A stretch of 64,000 nucleotides of DNA from JADJYF01 sp965278995 (GTDB lineage: Bacteria > Pseudomonadota > Gammaproteobacteria > Ga0077536), in NCBI GenBank assembly GCA_965278995.1, contig OZ257136.1, forward strand, positions 4,588,001 to 4,652,000. The letters are read 5' to 3'. The notes under the pieces were generated by a model. That model was not told where the DNA came from and did not search any database. It was given only the letters and a program-made list of their open reading frames with translations. Shown in pieces: positions 1 to 9,111 of this stretch; the first letter of the stretch is position 1; each line of letters starts with the position of its first letter. The position numbers and the translations under genes are program-made.

Positions 1-495
1 ACGCAGAAACCAGTCCTGCAGTGCACGCAGTTGCGCGAGGTCGTGTTTGCCGCTGCGATCGACCAGCGCATATTCGAAGATCCAGCCGACCCCGGTGGCA
101 TCGGGGCCCAGCGCAGGTCGTGCCTGCGCTGGCAATTGCCCCTGGATCTGATTCAGATACTCGAGCACGCGGGAGCGTGCCCAATAGAGATCGGTACCGT
201 CCTCGAACAGGACATAGACGTAGGAGTCGCCGAAGAACGAATAGCCGCGCACGCTGCGTGCCCCCGGCACCGACAACATCGTTCGCGTCAGCGGATACGT
301 GACCTGATTCTCGACGATACGCGGCGCCTGGCCGGCATAGGGTGTACGGATGATGACTTGAACATCGGACAGATCGGGCAGTGCATCTATCGGTGTGTTG
401 CGCACAGCCTGCAGTCCCCACGCCACGAGCGCGGCCGCTGCCATCAGCACCAGCACACGGTTCGCGACCGACCAGCGGATTAGTCGCGCGATCAT
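1..495 (-). CDS. cusA: CusA/CzcA-family heavy-metal RND efflux pump, N-terminal part (runs off window)
   Basis: This is the inner-membrane RND proton antiporter of a tripartite metal efflux pump. Only the first 165 codons are present; the rest lies left of the window. The N-terminus has a basic start and first membrane helix (IRWSVANRVLVLMAAAAL), followed by the conserved PIDALPDLSDVQVII and GQAPRIVENQVTYPL segments of the CusA subgroup. Later motifs are GDSYVYVLFEDGTD and GPDATGVGWIFEYALVD. The close match to the monovalent-cation (Cu+/Ag+) branch is from family knowledge; the metal is inferred. The ATG at 493-495 overlaps the stop of the upstream adaptor gene as ATGA, so the two are translationally coupled. 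Confidence 0.93.
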   Translation of the reverse strand, partial: MIARLIRWSVANRVLVLMAAAALVAWGLQAVRNTPIDALPDLSDVQVIIRTPYAGQAPRIVENQVTYPLTRTMLSVPGARSVRGYSFFGDSYVYVLFEDGTDLYWARSRVLEYLNQIQGQLPAQARPALGPDATGVGWIFEYALVDRSGKHDLAQLRALQDWFLR

Positions 496-1826
496 GGTGA
501 GGCTCCCGGCGTATTTATTCCCGGATTTGCGTGTGTGCTGTGCGCGTCGTGATTGCCGGTTGGCGCTGCAGCGGGCTCGGTTTCGACTGCCATGGCATCG
601 TCCGTCACCGGCAACACGGCGCCAAGGCTGGCCGCCGAATCGAGCAGGAACTGGCCGGACGCCACAACTTTCTGGCCTGCTTCCAGCCCCGCCACAATCT
701 CGATCCTGCCGCCCTGTTCGCGCCCCGTTTGAACAATGCGCGGCTGATAGCCGCCGCCCTCGGTGGCGATGTATACCAGGGTGCGTCGACCGGTGCGGAT
801 CACGGCCTCACTCGGCACCAGCAGTGCTGGAGTGGCGTTGCCCGCCACAATGCGGACCTCGGCGAACATGCCGGGGCGAAGGCGAACATCGGAATTGCTG
901 AGCACAGCGCGCACGGTCACGGTGCGCGTATCGAGTCGAGCCTGCGGCAGGATGGCAATGACCTCGCCGCGGTAGGTCTTACCGGGAAACGCGTGCAACA
1001 CGGCTGTGATCGGATTGCCCACACGAATATCACCGAGCGCGCGTTCCGGTACGGCCGCTTCGAGCCATACCGGGTCGAGACCGTTGATACTTGCCAGCGT
1101 GTCACCGGCGCGGACAGTCATGCCGGTACGCACCTCGAGTGTCTGGAGGACACCAGCAATAGGCGTGGTCACGGTGATCCGTGCTTCGGCGTTACCGCTT
1201 GCTTCGATGCGCTCAATTACTTCGGGGGGCGCGCCGAGCAGGCGGAAGCGCACGCGCGCCGCGTCAAGCAGCGCCTGATCGCCATGTGCGCGCAGAGCGA
1301 GCAACTCGGTGCCGGCGGCCGTCCAACTCGGGACCAGCAGATCGACCAGCGGTGCACCACGTGAAACGACATCCGCCACAGCACGATCGTAGACCCGTTC
1401 GACAAACGCATCGGCACGGGCCTGCACAACGGCGCTGTCGCGCGCGTTCAAGACCAGCGTACCGACGGCATCGACGGTAATCGCCAGCGTGTCGTTGACG
1501 ACAGTGGCGAGACGCATACCGAGGTTCTGCGCTGCGGCCGGGTTGATCTGCACGGTGCCATCGATGCTCTCTTCGGCGTACTTCGGTACCAATTGCATAT
1601 CCATGAACGGCGATTTACCGGGGGCGTCGAAATGTTGCGCAGGCGACATCGGGTCGTACCAGTAGAGAACGCGTTTCTCCGCCGCCGCTGGTTTGTCTGA
1701 CGCATACGTCGTTGACGAGATTGCTGGCATCACCAGCGCGCGCTGCGCGAAGTAATAACCGCCAGCGGCTGCGATCATTGCGGTAAGCGCAAACGCAATG
1801 GTGAGCCCATAGGCGCGGGCGCTCAT
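492..1826 (-). CDS. cusB: CusB-like periplasmic adaptor subunit of metal RND efflux pump
   Basis: This is the membrane fusion protein that links the RND pump to the outer-membrane channel, 444 aa. An N-terminal membrane anchor (about residues 7-30) is followed by a heavy-metal-binding domain at about 52-83 with YWYDPMSP and PGKSPFMDMQLVPKY, a signature of CusB-type adaptors. Lipoyl/beta-barrel segments follow (for example VQARADAFVERVYD and ITTPIAGVLQTLEVRTGMTV-like repeats). The C-terminus is low-complexity and rich in Ala, Thr and His (HDAHSTH), which could bind metal. It overlaps the channel gene upstream (ATG at 1824-1826 over its stop) and cusA downstream, so the three form one operon. 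Confidence 0.93.
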   Translation of the reverse strand: MSARAYGLTIAFALTAMIAAAGGYYFAQRALVMPAISSTTYASDKPAAAEKRVLYWYDPMSPAQHFDAPGKSPFMDMQLVPKYAEESIDGTVQINPAAAQNLGMRLATVVNDTLAITVDAVGTLVLNARDSAVVQARADAFVERVYDRAVADVVSRGAPLVDLLVPSWTAAGTELLALRAHGDQALLDAARVRFRLLGAPPEVIERIEASGNAEARITVTTPIAGVLQTLEVRTGMTVRAGDTLASINGLDPVWLEAAVPERALGDIRVGNPITAVLHAFPGKTYRGEVIAILPQARLDTRTVTVRAVLSNSDVRLRPGMFAEVRIVAGNATPALLVPSEAVIRTGRRTLVYIATEGGGYQPRIVQTGREQGGRIEIVAGLEAGQKVVASGQFLLDSAASLGAVLPVTDDAMAVETEPAAAPTGNHDAHSTHANPGINTPGASP

Positions 1827-3079
1827 GGCAATGTCTCCATGTAGGCGAAGTGGATGTCTGCACCGAGCGCGCGGCCGGCGCGTTCAACCTCGACAGCTTC
1901 GAGTGCGGCTTCGAGCAGTGCTGCGCGCGCCGCGATCACGGTCTGTAAATCGCCTTGGCCGGCGCGATACGCCGCAAGTGTCAGTGCGACGCGCTGCTCG
2001 GCCAGCGGTACCAGCTGTTTGGTGTAGCGTGACAGCGATCGATCGAGACGAGCATGTTCAGCCAACTTGCTTTCGAGTTCGGCGGCATGCATGCGGAGCA
2101 GCGCCTCAGCTTCGGCGTCGAGCCGGCGTACTTCGTTCTGTCGCGCGAGGATGCGCGGGTCCTGTCGCGAGTCACTGAACACCGGCAGGTCGATACTGAG
2201 CTGCAGCGAGAGCATGTCCGAGCCCGCTTCGCGATGCTGATAAGCGAATTCGACGGCCCAGTCAGGCCGTTTGTCGGCCGCAGCTTCGCTGACCTCGGCC
2301 TGTGCTTCGAGCGACTTAGCCGTGTACACGGCCAAAGCCGGATGCGTGTGCAGGTAAGCCGCAGCGTGCGCATGGTCGAGCGCAAACGCGGGTGCCGTGC
2401 CGCCAAGCGGACTATCGGCTGCCGCGCCAACGTAACGCCGCAGGCGCGCTCGTGCAGCGGCAATCTCCTGCACGAGTACGTCGCGGCGTTCGGCGAGTCG
2501 CACTGCTTCCGTCTTCGGGAGCACCGCGTCCGCCGGCGTCGCGCTGCCGCTTGCCACCAGGGCCGCGATAGCATCGGCCAACAGCTGGTTCTCGCTGTCG
2601 AGCGCAGCGAAGCCGATCAGTCGGCGCTCGGCATAATAAACATCGACCCAGGCGACGGCGGTGTCACGCAGGACGCGCAGTCGAGCAAGGCGAGCTTGTG
2701 CCTGCGCCACTTCGACGGTGGCCGTTGCGCGCGTCCGGCGTGCACGCCGCTTGCTGGCGTTCGGGACTTCCTGAACGACGCCAATCTGCTCCATCGTCAT
2801 GTCGTCGGTGTCCAGTGCGAAATTACCCGGTCCGTCGACAGGCAGGTTGGCCACGCCGAATACGAGTCGGGGATCGGGAAGTGCGTCCGAAGGCGTCACC
2901 AGCGCTTGCGCACCGGCGATGCCGGCTTCGTTCGCTGCGATAGTTGGCGCCTGGGTGGTGGCTACTTCGAGTGCTTCGATCAGCGTCAGGGCTGTTGCCG
3001 CAGCGGTATCGAAAGCGAGCAATGACAGGGTGACGGTGGCGCCAAATACGGCGAACCGTTGCAACGGAATGGTCGGCAT
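1823..3079 (-). CDS. TolC-family outer-membrane channel of metal efflux pump (CusC/CzcC-like)
   Basis: This is the outer-membrane factor of the tripartite efflux system, 418 aa from the chosen start. A signal peptide (MPTIPLQRFAVFGATVTLSL, then cleavage near FDTAAATAL) precedes two TolC-type repeats of long amphipathic helices. Typical OEP motifs include ALPDPRLVFGVANLP near the start and AYRAGQGDLQTVIAARAALL near the end. An upstream in-frame start at 3145 would add 22 residues before the signal peptide. The start at 3077-3079 has a GGGAG Shine-Dalgarno 8 nt upstream and is preferred. The stop overlaps the adaptor start, and gene order (channel, adaptor, pump) is standard. Confidence 0.9.
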   Translation of the reverse strand: MPTIPLQRFAVFGATVTLSLLAFDTAAATALTLIEALEVATTQAPTIAANEAGIAGAQALVTPSDALPDPRLVFGVANLPVDGPGNFALDTDDMTMEQIGVVQEVPNASKRRARRTRATATVEVAQAQARLARLRVLRDTAVAWVDVYYAERRLIGFAALDSENQLLADAIAALVASGSATPADAVLPKTEAVRLAERRDVLVQEIAAARARLRRYVGAAADSPLGGTAPAFALDHAHAAAYLHTHPALAVYTAKSLEAQAEVSEAAADKRPDWAVEFAYQHREAGSDMLSLQLSIDLPVFSDSRQDPRILARQNEVRRLDAEAEALLRMHAAELESKLAEHARLDRSLSRYTKQLVPLAEQRVALTLAAYRAGQGDLQTVIAARAALLEAALEAVEVERAGRALGADIHFAYMETLP

Positions 3080-3190
3080 GATGCTGACTCCCAAGAGCAC
3101 GGCGGCCTGAAAGGCGCTACGAGCGGTCTCGCCCGCACCAGGCACGCACGGGATGACACCGCCGCTTTACGGCGGACCCGGGCTATCGAG

Positions 3191-3556
3191 TCAGACGGTT
3201 CGAGGAGGGCGCCAGAGCGGCGCAGGCGCGTGGTCGATGAGGGAGGCGACGGCGGAAATCGGCTGGCTGTGCGCCGGCGGGATGCCGCGCGCATTCAACG
3301 ACGAAGGATGCGTAAACACACTGCCGATGTTGCAGGACTGGCAGCTGCCGCAGGCATCGTCCGCCATCGAGCCCTTTAAGCAAGGCGTCTTGCACGGGTG
3401 AGCCGCGCCTGGCCCGGTAGGCATCGAACCGTCGGTCATCATCGGGCACGGCGGGCCGAAACTGAAATCGGCGAGCGCCGATAACGGCGCCGCCAGACAC
3501 AGCGTCAACACAATGATGAGGCGGAAGCGGGCTTTGAGCGAGAGGCGCATGAGCAT
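3191..3556 (-). CDS. small secreted Cys-rich protein, first gene of the metal-efflux operon
   Basis: The protein is about 121 aa and has no family I can name with certainty. A signal peptide (RFRLIIVLTLCLAAPLSALA) is followed by a Cys-rich core: PPCPMMTDG, HPCKTPCLKGSM and ACGSCQSCNIGS, with paired Cys and nearby His and Met that suit thiol/thioether metal binding. It lies on the same strand 111 bp upstream of the TolC-like gene, so it is probably co-transcribed. Small Cys/Met/His-rich exported proteins of the DUF2946/CopL kind often head copper operons; assignment to such a role is inference. The start is uncertain: codons at 3628, 3556 and 3550 are all in frame, and the last two sit right before the signal peptide. 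Confidence 0.65.
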   Translation of the reverse strand: MLMRLSLKARFRLIIVLTLCLAAPLSALADFSFGPPCPMMTDGSMPTGPGAAHPCKTPCLKGSMADDACGSCQSCNIGSVFTHPSSLNARGIPPAHSQPISAVASLIDHAPAPLWRPPRTV

Positions 3557-3685
3557 CAGGATAGAGCGCCATGCGGCGGGCGGCAATGGGCGCCGCACGG
3601 GTCGCAGCGGGTTGACTGCGCACGGCAAGTCGCGTCAAGTGTATCGGCATCGCCAACAACCGACAGCGACGCCCGGAGTTCATCC

Positions 3686-4660
3686 ATGCAACCACAAGCC
3701 ACCATGCACACTCGACATATCGAGTTCATCGAAACAAACGGGGTGCGTCTGCGCGCAGTGGTCGAAGGTGCCGGGCCGCTCGTCATTCTGCTGCACGGAT
3801 TCCCGCAGTGCTGGTATCTGTGGCGCCACCAGATCGAACCGCTGATCGCAGCCGGCTATCGGGTTGCTGTACCCGATCAGCGAGGCTACGGCGAGAGCAG
3901 CACGCCACTCGACGTTACCGACTACGGGATCCGCACATTATGTGCAGATGTCGTCGGTCTCGCTGCCGCACTCGGCAGTCCGCAGTTCACCTTGATAGGT
4001 CACGATTGGGGCTGCATCGTTGCCTGGAATACGGCGCTGCTGTATCCCGAGTTGTGTACAGCGGTGATGGGCCTTTCCGTACCCAGCTGGCGTATCGGTC
4101 CGGAGGTTATCGATCCGCCGGGCATGGATTCGCAGTTCTGGTACATCCGTTATTTTCAGCAAGCGGGTGTGGCGGAGGCTGAACTCGAACGCGATCTTGA
4201 GAAGAGCCTGTTGACCATCTACCACGGCGTTTCAGGCAACGCGCCGCCGGGTGCATTCCTCGGCCAACTCGCGCATCCACGCAAAAGCGGATTGCTGGAT
4301 GCGATGCCGCTGCCTCCTTCTGAGTTGCCACCGTGGTTGACTCGCGCGGATCTCGATTACTACGTGCACACCTATCAGGCTAGCGGATTCCGAGGGCCAA
4401 TCAACTGGTACCGGAATATCCCGGTGAATGTGCAAAACACGCCGGAACTCGAGGGTCGCCACTTCACCCAGCCAGCCGCATTCGCCGCCGGTGAACGCGA
4501 TCTCGGCCTTCAATTCAGCCCGCGCTGGCGTGAGCACCTCGAAGCGGCGTTCGACGATCTGCGTGCAGTCGACATCATCGAGGGTGCGGGGCACTGGCCG
4601 CAGATGGAAAAGCCTGCGGCGACGACAGCGGCGATGCTACGGTTTCTGGGCGGACTCTGA
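3686..4660 (+). CDS. alpha/beta hydrolase, epoxide-hydrolase-like
   Basis: This 324-aa protein is a cytoplasmic alpha/beta-hydrolase with the layout of soluble epoxide hydrolases. The oxyanion motif HGFPQCWYLWRHQ is near residue 38, the nucleophile elbow is GHDWGCIVAW with Asp as nucleophile, cap-domain tyrosines are in the DYYVHTYQASGF region, and the catalytic His is in GAGHWPQMEKP. The Asp nucleophile and HGFP are shared with haloalkane dehalogenases, but the tyrosines favour epoxide hydrolysis. The ATG at 3686 has GGAG 7 nt upstream. Its last 24 bp overlap the tail of the convergent VPLPA-CTERM gene. It is transcribed divergently from the metal-efflux operon. Confidence 0.88.
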   Translation: MQPQATMHTRHIEFIETNGVRLRAVVEGAGPLVILLHGFPQCWYLWRHQIEPLIAAGYRVAVPDQRGYGESSTPLDVTDYGIRTLCADVVGLAAALGSPQFTLIGHDWGCIVAWNTALLYPELCTAVMGLSVPSWRIGPEVIDPPGMDSQFWYIRYFQQAGVAEAELERDLEKSLLTIYHGVSGNAPPGAFLGQLAHPRKSGLLDAMPLPPSELPPWLTRADLDYYVHTYQASGFRGPINWYRNIPVNVQNTPELEGRHFTQPAAFAAGERDLGLQFSPRWREHLEAAFDDLRAVDIIEGAGHWPQMEKPAATTAAMLRFLGGL

Positions 4661-5413
4661 ATACTGATAGTCGGCACTGCGTCTTCTTGCAAAGAATCCC
4701 AATGCTGCAGCCAGCAGCCACACCGACGCAGGTACTGGCACAGGCTGCAGTTCGAGCGAATCCAGCCGACCGCGGATGCGACCTGAATGAAAGCGCGGCG
4801 TGAGCGGATCGTTCGACGGGTCATTAAAGAACAGCGAAAAGTAGGCGCCTTCGCCGAACACACCGCTGATCAGGCCGCTGGGGAAATCTGCCGGGTCGAG
4901 CGAGGTTGTCGGCAGGTCGAGGCCGTTGACAGCAAATCGATACCCGGTATCCAGCGACAGGGTTGCGCTATCTGGCACCAGGCTGGCGATGGGGTGGGTC
5001 GTCGTGATGGGCGTGCCACCTTCGTTGCCGAATACGCTGAAGAAGTAGCCATCCCCCGGATCGTTGTCGCGAACGACGATTTGCGACTCGTGTGGTACCG
5101 GCTCAAGCAGCGGCAATACAAACGAATACTGGACTGTACCAACGGTGACAGAAAGGGCGCTGATCGCGTTTTCGTATGTTTCGTTACTACACCCGGCACA
5201 GGTCGATGAGCTCGTCCGATACACAATCGTTCCTTGAAAAAGATCGCCTGTTGCGAAAACATCGCCCAATACGCCGCCGCCGATGGCGTTCTGCTCGAAG
5301 GTGCCCTCCAGATGACCACTGAATGACAGCGCAAACGTGGCAGCACTGGTTGCGCCACACCAAACCAAACCTGCAGTCATGGCAATCAAGTAGACCGTTG
5401 CCGACTTCCGCAT
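4637..5413 (-). CDS. VPLPA/PEP-CTERM-type sorted secreted protein
   Basis: This exported protein of 258 aa has an N-terminal signal peptide (VYLIAMTAGLVWCGATSAA) and a C-terminal sorting tag. The tag is the motif VPVPASVWLLAAALGFFARR: VPxPA signal, hydrophobic helix, basic cluster, near the end. Such tags are recognised by exosortase systems in bacteria that make extracellular polymer. The body is a beta-rich, low-Cys domain of the kind seen in other PEP-CTERM proteins and I cannot assign a function. The start at 5413 has AGAGGA 8-9 nt upstream and is preferred over 5431. The coding tail past the Arg cluster overlaps the end of the convergent hydrolase gene. Confidence 0.82.
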   Translation of the reverse strand: MRKSATVYLIAMTAGLVWCGATSAATFALSFSGHLEGTFEQNAIGGGVLGDVFATGDLFQGTIVYRTSSSTCAGCSNETYENAISALSVTVGTVQYSFVLPLLEPVPHESQIVVRDNDPGDGYFFSVFGNEGGTPITTTHPIASLVPDSATLSLDTGYRFAVNGLDLPTTSLDPADFPSGLISGVFGEGAYFSLFFNDPSNDPLTPRFHSGRIRGRLDSLELQPVPVPASVWLLAAALGFFARRRSADYQYSESAQKP

Positions 5414-5513
5414 CTGGCGCTTTCCTCTCATGACTTTCCCATCGCATTAATTGCACTGGAGCCTATCGTACTGTGCCGACAAGACGGTCGTGCAATGCAG
5501 GTCTGGACTTGGT

Positions 5514-5741
5514 TCACAGTTTTGCTCCAGGCTGAGTGGCGACATCTTTCGGCGCGCCAGCGTCGCACTTGCGGCAGCCAAGCACCTTGCCCAGCGTGCT
5601 GTTGCGACCAGCAGCGGAGACGACCCAGGGCCGGTTGGTCCACGGTGGCGCGTGGCGTACGTGCTGGTTATGCCCGCACTCGAGCTCTGCAATCCAGTGC
5701 TGCTCGTCGTCCTGATGGAAACCGATGATGCGTTGGTCCAT
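5514..5741 (-). CDS. DUF3565 family small protein
   Basis: This 75-aa cytoplasmic protein matches the DUF3565 pattern: an N-terminal RIIGFHQDDEQHWIAELECG, then GHNQHVRHAPPW and RPWVV, and a closing Cys pair LGCRKCD. The His- and Cys-rich arrangement suggests metal binding, but the family has no established function. It lies 45 bp downstream of the YjdF-like gene on the same strand and may be co-transcribed with it. Confidence 0.8.
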   Translation of the reverse strand: MDQRIIGFHQDDEQHWIAELECGHNQHVRHAPPWTNRPWVVSAAGRNSTLGKVLGCRKCDAGAPKDVATQPGAKL

Positions 5742-5785
5742 GGAAAACTGCGCGGCTTACCTTGCCGATGAACGGAACTGGCTCC

Positions 5786-6406
5786 TCATCGCGAACCAAG
5801 CTGCTCGAGCTGCCGGTCCTGCAGGCGCGAGAAAAGTGCGAGTGCGGTCACAGCGCCAATGAGTGCGAAGAACATGTCTGACTGCGTATCCCATGGGTCG
5901 CCCTGCGTCCCAAGGAACGCTTCGGCACCTTGCCCGAGCGCGAGCGCTGCGCCCCATTCAACGAATTCGTACGTTGCGCTTATGGCCAGAACCACGCAGA
6001 CAATCAGGAAGAACAGCATTCGAGACCCGCGCACGTAATCGCCTCGGAGGAAAATCTCTCTGGCAACCAGAGCCGGAACAAAACCCTGGAAGAAATGCCC
6101 AATCTTGTCGTACGGATTGCGGCTCAGATCGAACAACGACTGAAGCTCGAAGCCCAGCGGTACTCTGGCGTAGGTATATGCGCCGCCCAGCATGAGGACT
6201 GCTGCGTGGATGAAGATGCATGTATACAGAAGCGTCGTGAGCGGATATTTCCTGTAGGTCAGCCACATCACCGGCAGCGCGATCATGACCGGCAACACTT
6301 CCATGAGCCAGGTGCCGCGGTCGTAGGGTCGAGCTCCTGAGATGGCCAGGAGCAACAGAGTCACGCATGATGCTGGAATGAGCCACTTCGCCCGAGGTGC
6401 GGTCAT
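5786..6406 (-). CDS. DUF2238 (YjdF-like) integral membrane protein
   Basis: This is an inner-membrane protein of 206 aa with about six hydrophobic segments. It carries the family signatures RNPYDKIGHFFQGFVPALVAREIFLR and YEFVEWGAALALGQGAEAFLG...QGDPWDTQSDM near the end. The start at 6406 has AAGGA 8 nt upstream; the ATGs at 6424 and 6415 lack one. The biochemical role of YjdF/DUF2238 proteins is unknown to me. Confidence 0.87.
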   Translation of the reverse strand: MTAPRAKWLIPASCVTLLLLAISGARPYDRGTWLMEVLPVMIALPVMWLTYRKYPLTTLLYTCIFIHAAVLMLGGAYTYARVPLGFELQSLFDLSRNPYDKIGHFFQGFVPALVAREIFLRGDYVRGSRMLFFLIVCVVLAISATYEFVEWGAALALGQGAEAFLGTQGDPWDTQSDMFFALIGAVTALALFSRLQDRQLEQLGSR

Positions 6407-6444
6407 GTTGGGCATCCTTGTCACGCTACTTTACAGGTACAGCA

Positions 6445-7434
6445 TCATGCCAGGTCTGCGATGAATGCTTCGTAGCTGGCGAACCCTGTGACGGGTTCGA
6501 CGTAGCGTCGCCAGGCGGCTTCGATGCGCGCTACGAGCGTCGCATCGATCGCCCGCTTATGGCTTCCCACTTCCCCGCGCACGACTTTTTCAAGGCGATG
6601 CGGAATGCCGATAATCTCATCGGAAAATTGGTCCTTATGTGCTTCCATAAAAGCAAAGCTAGCCTGATGCGTCGCCAATGCGAGTAGTGCCGGTTGCGGC
6701 TCGATGCCCATGAATGTCGCGACTCTTGCGACCTGCGATGCAAGGTCCTGGCACATATGCTCATAAACCAGCGTCAGAACCAGCGCACTATTGCGAGCCG
6801 ACCACCAGTCGAGAAGATGCCTCCAGTAGTTGAACAGGTAAGGTCCGAACGGCAAATGATGCTCGTCGCGCTCGCCGAACTGGTCGGAAAACAGCCACGC
6901 ATCCGCAAACATTTCGATTGAAATCGACGCCGGGTCGATGATGCCGTGGGACAGAAAACGGTAGAACGACACCAATGCATCTTTTGGATCACGAATCACG
7001 TGAATGTACCGCGCACCCTTGTTAACCTGAGCATAAGGCAAATGCGTCTTGAACACGCGCGGCGCGAATGCCTGGGGAATTCGGCTGTCAATTCCGAAGA
7101 CGTGGCCCCGTTCCAGCCACGGCACGACCCAGCTGATTTCCTTGAAATCCATAGCGCCGTTAGAGCGCAGGCCATGACATATCTGCTGAGTCCACGTCGT
7201 GCCGGACTTGGGAAAGGTCGCGATGATGATGTCCTCTGCCGCGACAGGCATCTCCATCATTTCCCGAGCTCGATCGTCGAAGGGCATCTGCAGATACCTG
7301 ACGAATTCGTCACGCGATTTCGCCGGTAGTGAGAGTGAGCGAGAGTTTGATAGTTCAGCCACCGTGGAAATCCTGGCTCGTCTCCGGCTCGATTCTCTCA
7401 CAGCTGCAGGCTGGCGGTTTCTCGCCATGCACAA
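6445..7434 (-). CDS. sulfotransferase family protein (PAPS-dependent)
   Basis: This 329-aa cytosolic-type sulfotransferase transfers sulfate from PAPS to a small molecule. The 5'-phosphosulfate-binding loop FPKSGTTWTQQI is at about residues 74-85 and the 3'-phosphate motif YIHVIRDPKDALVSFYRF at about 140-157. The C-terminal region has the usual RxGxxG-like substitute in VRGEVGSHKRAI. The acceptor cannot be told from sequence. The first about 24 residues are Arg-rich and look non-native; an alternative GTG start at 7362 (VAELSNS) has AGGA upstream and would remove them. It may be co-transcribed with the flavin monooxygenase gene upstream (34 bp away). Confidence 0.87.
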   Translation of the reverse strand: MCMARNRQPAAVRESSRRRARISTVAELSNSRSLSLPAKSRDEFVRYLQMPFDDRAREMMEMPVAAEDIIIATFPKSGTTWTQQICHGLRSNGAMDFKEISWVVPWLERGHVFGIDSRIPQAFAPRVFKTHLPYAQVNKGARYIHVIRDPKDALVSFYRFLSHGIIDPASISIEMFADAWLFSDQFGERDEHHLPFGPYLFNYWRHLLDWWSARNSALVLTLVYEHMCQDLASQVARVATFMGIEPQPALLALATHQASFAFMEAHKDQFSDEIIGIPHRLEKVVRGEVGSHKRAIDATLVARIEAAWRRYVEPVTGFASYEAFIADLA

Positions 7435-7467
7435 GAAAAGACTGTGCGGCGGCGCGCGGTCGCGAGG

Positions 7468-8832
7468 TCACGCGCGACGGTAACTCGCGGCGGGATGTGG
7501 CGCCGCTAGCCGCGGACCCGCGCCAAATACTTTTTCACGCAGTGTGCCGGCTCGGTACTCGCGCTGATGTACACCGCGACGCTGCAGTTCCGGGACGACG
7601 AGATTGACGAAGTCTTCGAAAGTCTCATGTGCGACGACGTAGGTCAGATTAAAGCCATCTACGCCGGTTGCTTCGACCCAATCCTGCATGGTATCTGCGA
7701 CTTCGGACGGCGATCCGATAGCGATTGGCCCTCGTCCTCCGATGCCGACCCATTCTGCAACCTCTAGAACGGTCCAGCGGCGACCCGGGTCAGCCGTGGT
7801 GAACGATTCCAGGGCAGAGCGATTCGCGTCGCTTTCGGCATACTCGACAATATCATCGAGCGCATATGCACCGAGATCGACCCCGGTCCAGCCAGACATC
7901 AAGGCAAGCGCGCCATCGTGGCTGATGTGCGCGCGACATTCTGCGTACTTATCCTGCGCCTGGCTTCGCGTCTCCGCGGTGACGGTGGTAAGCATCGAAT
8001 AGATTCGTACCGCATCAGGGTCACGCCCCTGCGCTGCGGCTTGCGCACGGATGGCATCGACATAAGCCTTGACGATTCCCTTGGTCGGCCCATTCACAAA
8101 GACACACTCGGCGTGGCGTCCAGCGAATACCTGCCCTCTGGACGATGCGCCCGCTTGATACAGCAACGGCGTCCGTTGCGGCGAGGGCTCGCACAAATGG
8201 ATGCCAGGTACGTCATAGAACTGCCCGGAATGCGCGATGGGGTGAACCTTGGTGGCGTCGGTGAACACTCCGCTGGCACGATCACGCACTACTGCGCCAT
8301 CCTCCCAACAACCCTCCCAGAGCTTATAGCAGACGTCCATATATTCTTCGGCCAGGTCATAGCGATCGTCGTGGGCCATCTGCCGCGAAAGTCCCATGTT
8401 GCGAGCTGCACTATCGAGATAGGAAGTGACGATATTCCAGCCGATGCGTCCGTCGGTCAGATGATCAAGCGTCGACATGCGGCGCGCGAAGGGATACGGA
8501 TGCTCATAGGTAAGGGCGCAGGTCACGCCGAAGCCCAGATGCTCCGTCACTTGTGACATCAGCGGGACCAGCAGCAATGGGTCATTCACCGGGATCTGCA
8601 CTGCCCGCGCCAACGCTACGTCGGCGCTCGCCTGGTAGACATCGTAAACACCCAGCACATCTGCTAGAAAGACGCTGTCAAACCGACCGCGTTCCAGCGT
8701 GCGTGCGAGGGAGGTCCAGTAATCGGCCTGCGTATAGCGCCAGGATGTGTCGCGCGGATGCGTCCACAGGCCGCTGGCCTGATGACCGACGCAATTCATC
8801 GCGAACGCGTTCAGGCGAATGATTTTTCCCAT
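7468..8832 (-). CDS. FMN-dependent monooxygenase, NtaA/SnaA/DszA family (bacterial luciferase fold)
   Basis: This two-component flavin monooxygenase is 454 aa. The NtaA subgroup pattern is clear: start MGKIIRLNAFAMNC, then DSVFLADVLGVYDVY, RRMSTLDHLTDGRIGWNIVT, and RTPLLYQAGASSRGQ. Members use FMNH2 from a separate reductase to oxidise compounds such as nitrilotriacetate, dibenzothiophene sulfone or pristinamycin precursors; no flavin reductase gene is adjacent. I chose the ATG at 8832 because it matches the family N-terminus; an upstream ATG at 8883 would add 17 residues. Confidence 0.9.
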   Translation of the reverse strand: MGKIIRLNAFAMNCVGHQASGLWTHPRDTSWRYTQADYWTSLARTLERGRFDSVFLADVLGVYDVYQASADVALARAVQIPVNDPLLLVPLMSQVTEHLGFGVTCALTYEHPYPFARRMSTLDHLTDGRIGWNIVTSYLDSAARNMGLSRQMAHDDRYDLAEEYMDVCYKLWEGCWEDGAVVRDRASGVFTDATKVHPIAHSGQFYDVPGIHLCEPSPQRTPLLYQAGASSRGQVFAGRHAECVFVNGPTKGIVKAYVDAIRAQAAAQGRDPDAVRIYSMLTTVTAETRSQAQDKYAECRAHISHDGALALMSGWTGVDLGAYALDDIVEYAESDANRSALESFTTADPGRRWTVLEVAEWVGIGGRGPIAIGSPSEVADTMQDWVEATGVDGFNLTYVVAHETFEDFVNLVVPELQRRGVHQREYRAGTLREKVFGAGPRLAAPHPAASYRRA

Positions 8833-9111
8833 GTCGGCAGTATCGCCTGATTCGTCCAGCGGAAGAATGCCTGCCAGACGCAACGAGCATTTTCCTCATT
8901 CGACGCGACTGGTCTATGACCGCAACTTAAAACGTCGGGGGAGAGGCGTAAACCGCATGCGCTCCCCTTAAGTAATAAGAAAAGCAGATATTCTTCTAAC
9001 CTGTCGATCGAATTAATGGTTACATCAACGCTGGCGAGCCTGGATCCCGACGAAAATGTCCGCCTAAAATGCGCTATCTCGCGCTGCCCCGACAATCAAC
9101 GGAGACACCCG

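Noticed and set aside
2054..3025. 323-aa plus-strand frame over the TolC-like gene
   Set aside because: Shadow of the minus-strand gene, which has a clear family match.
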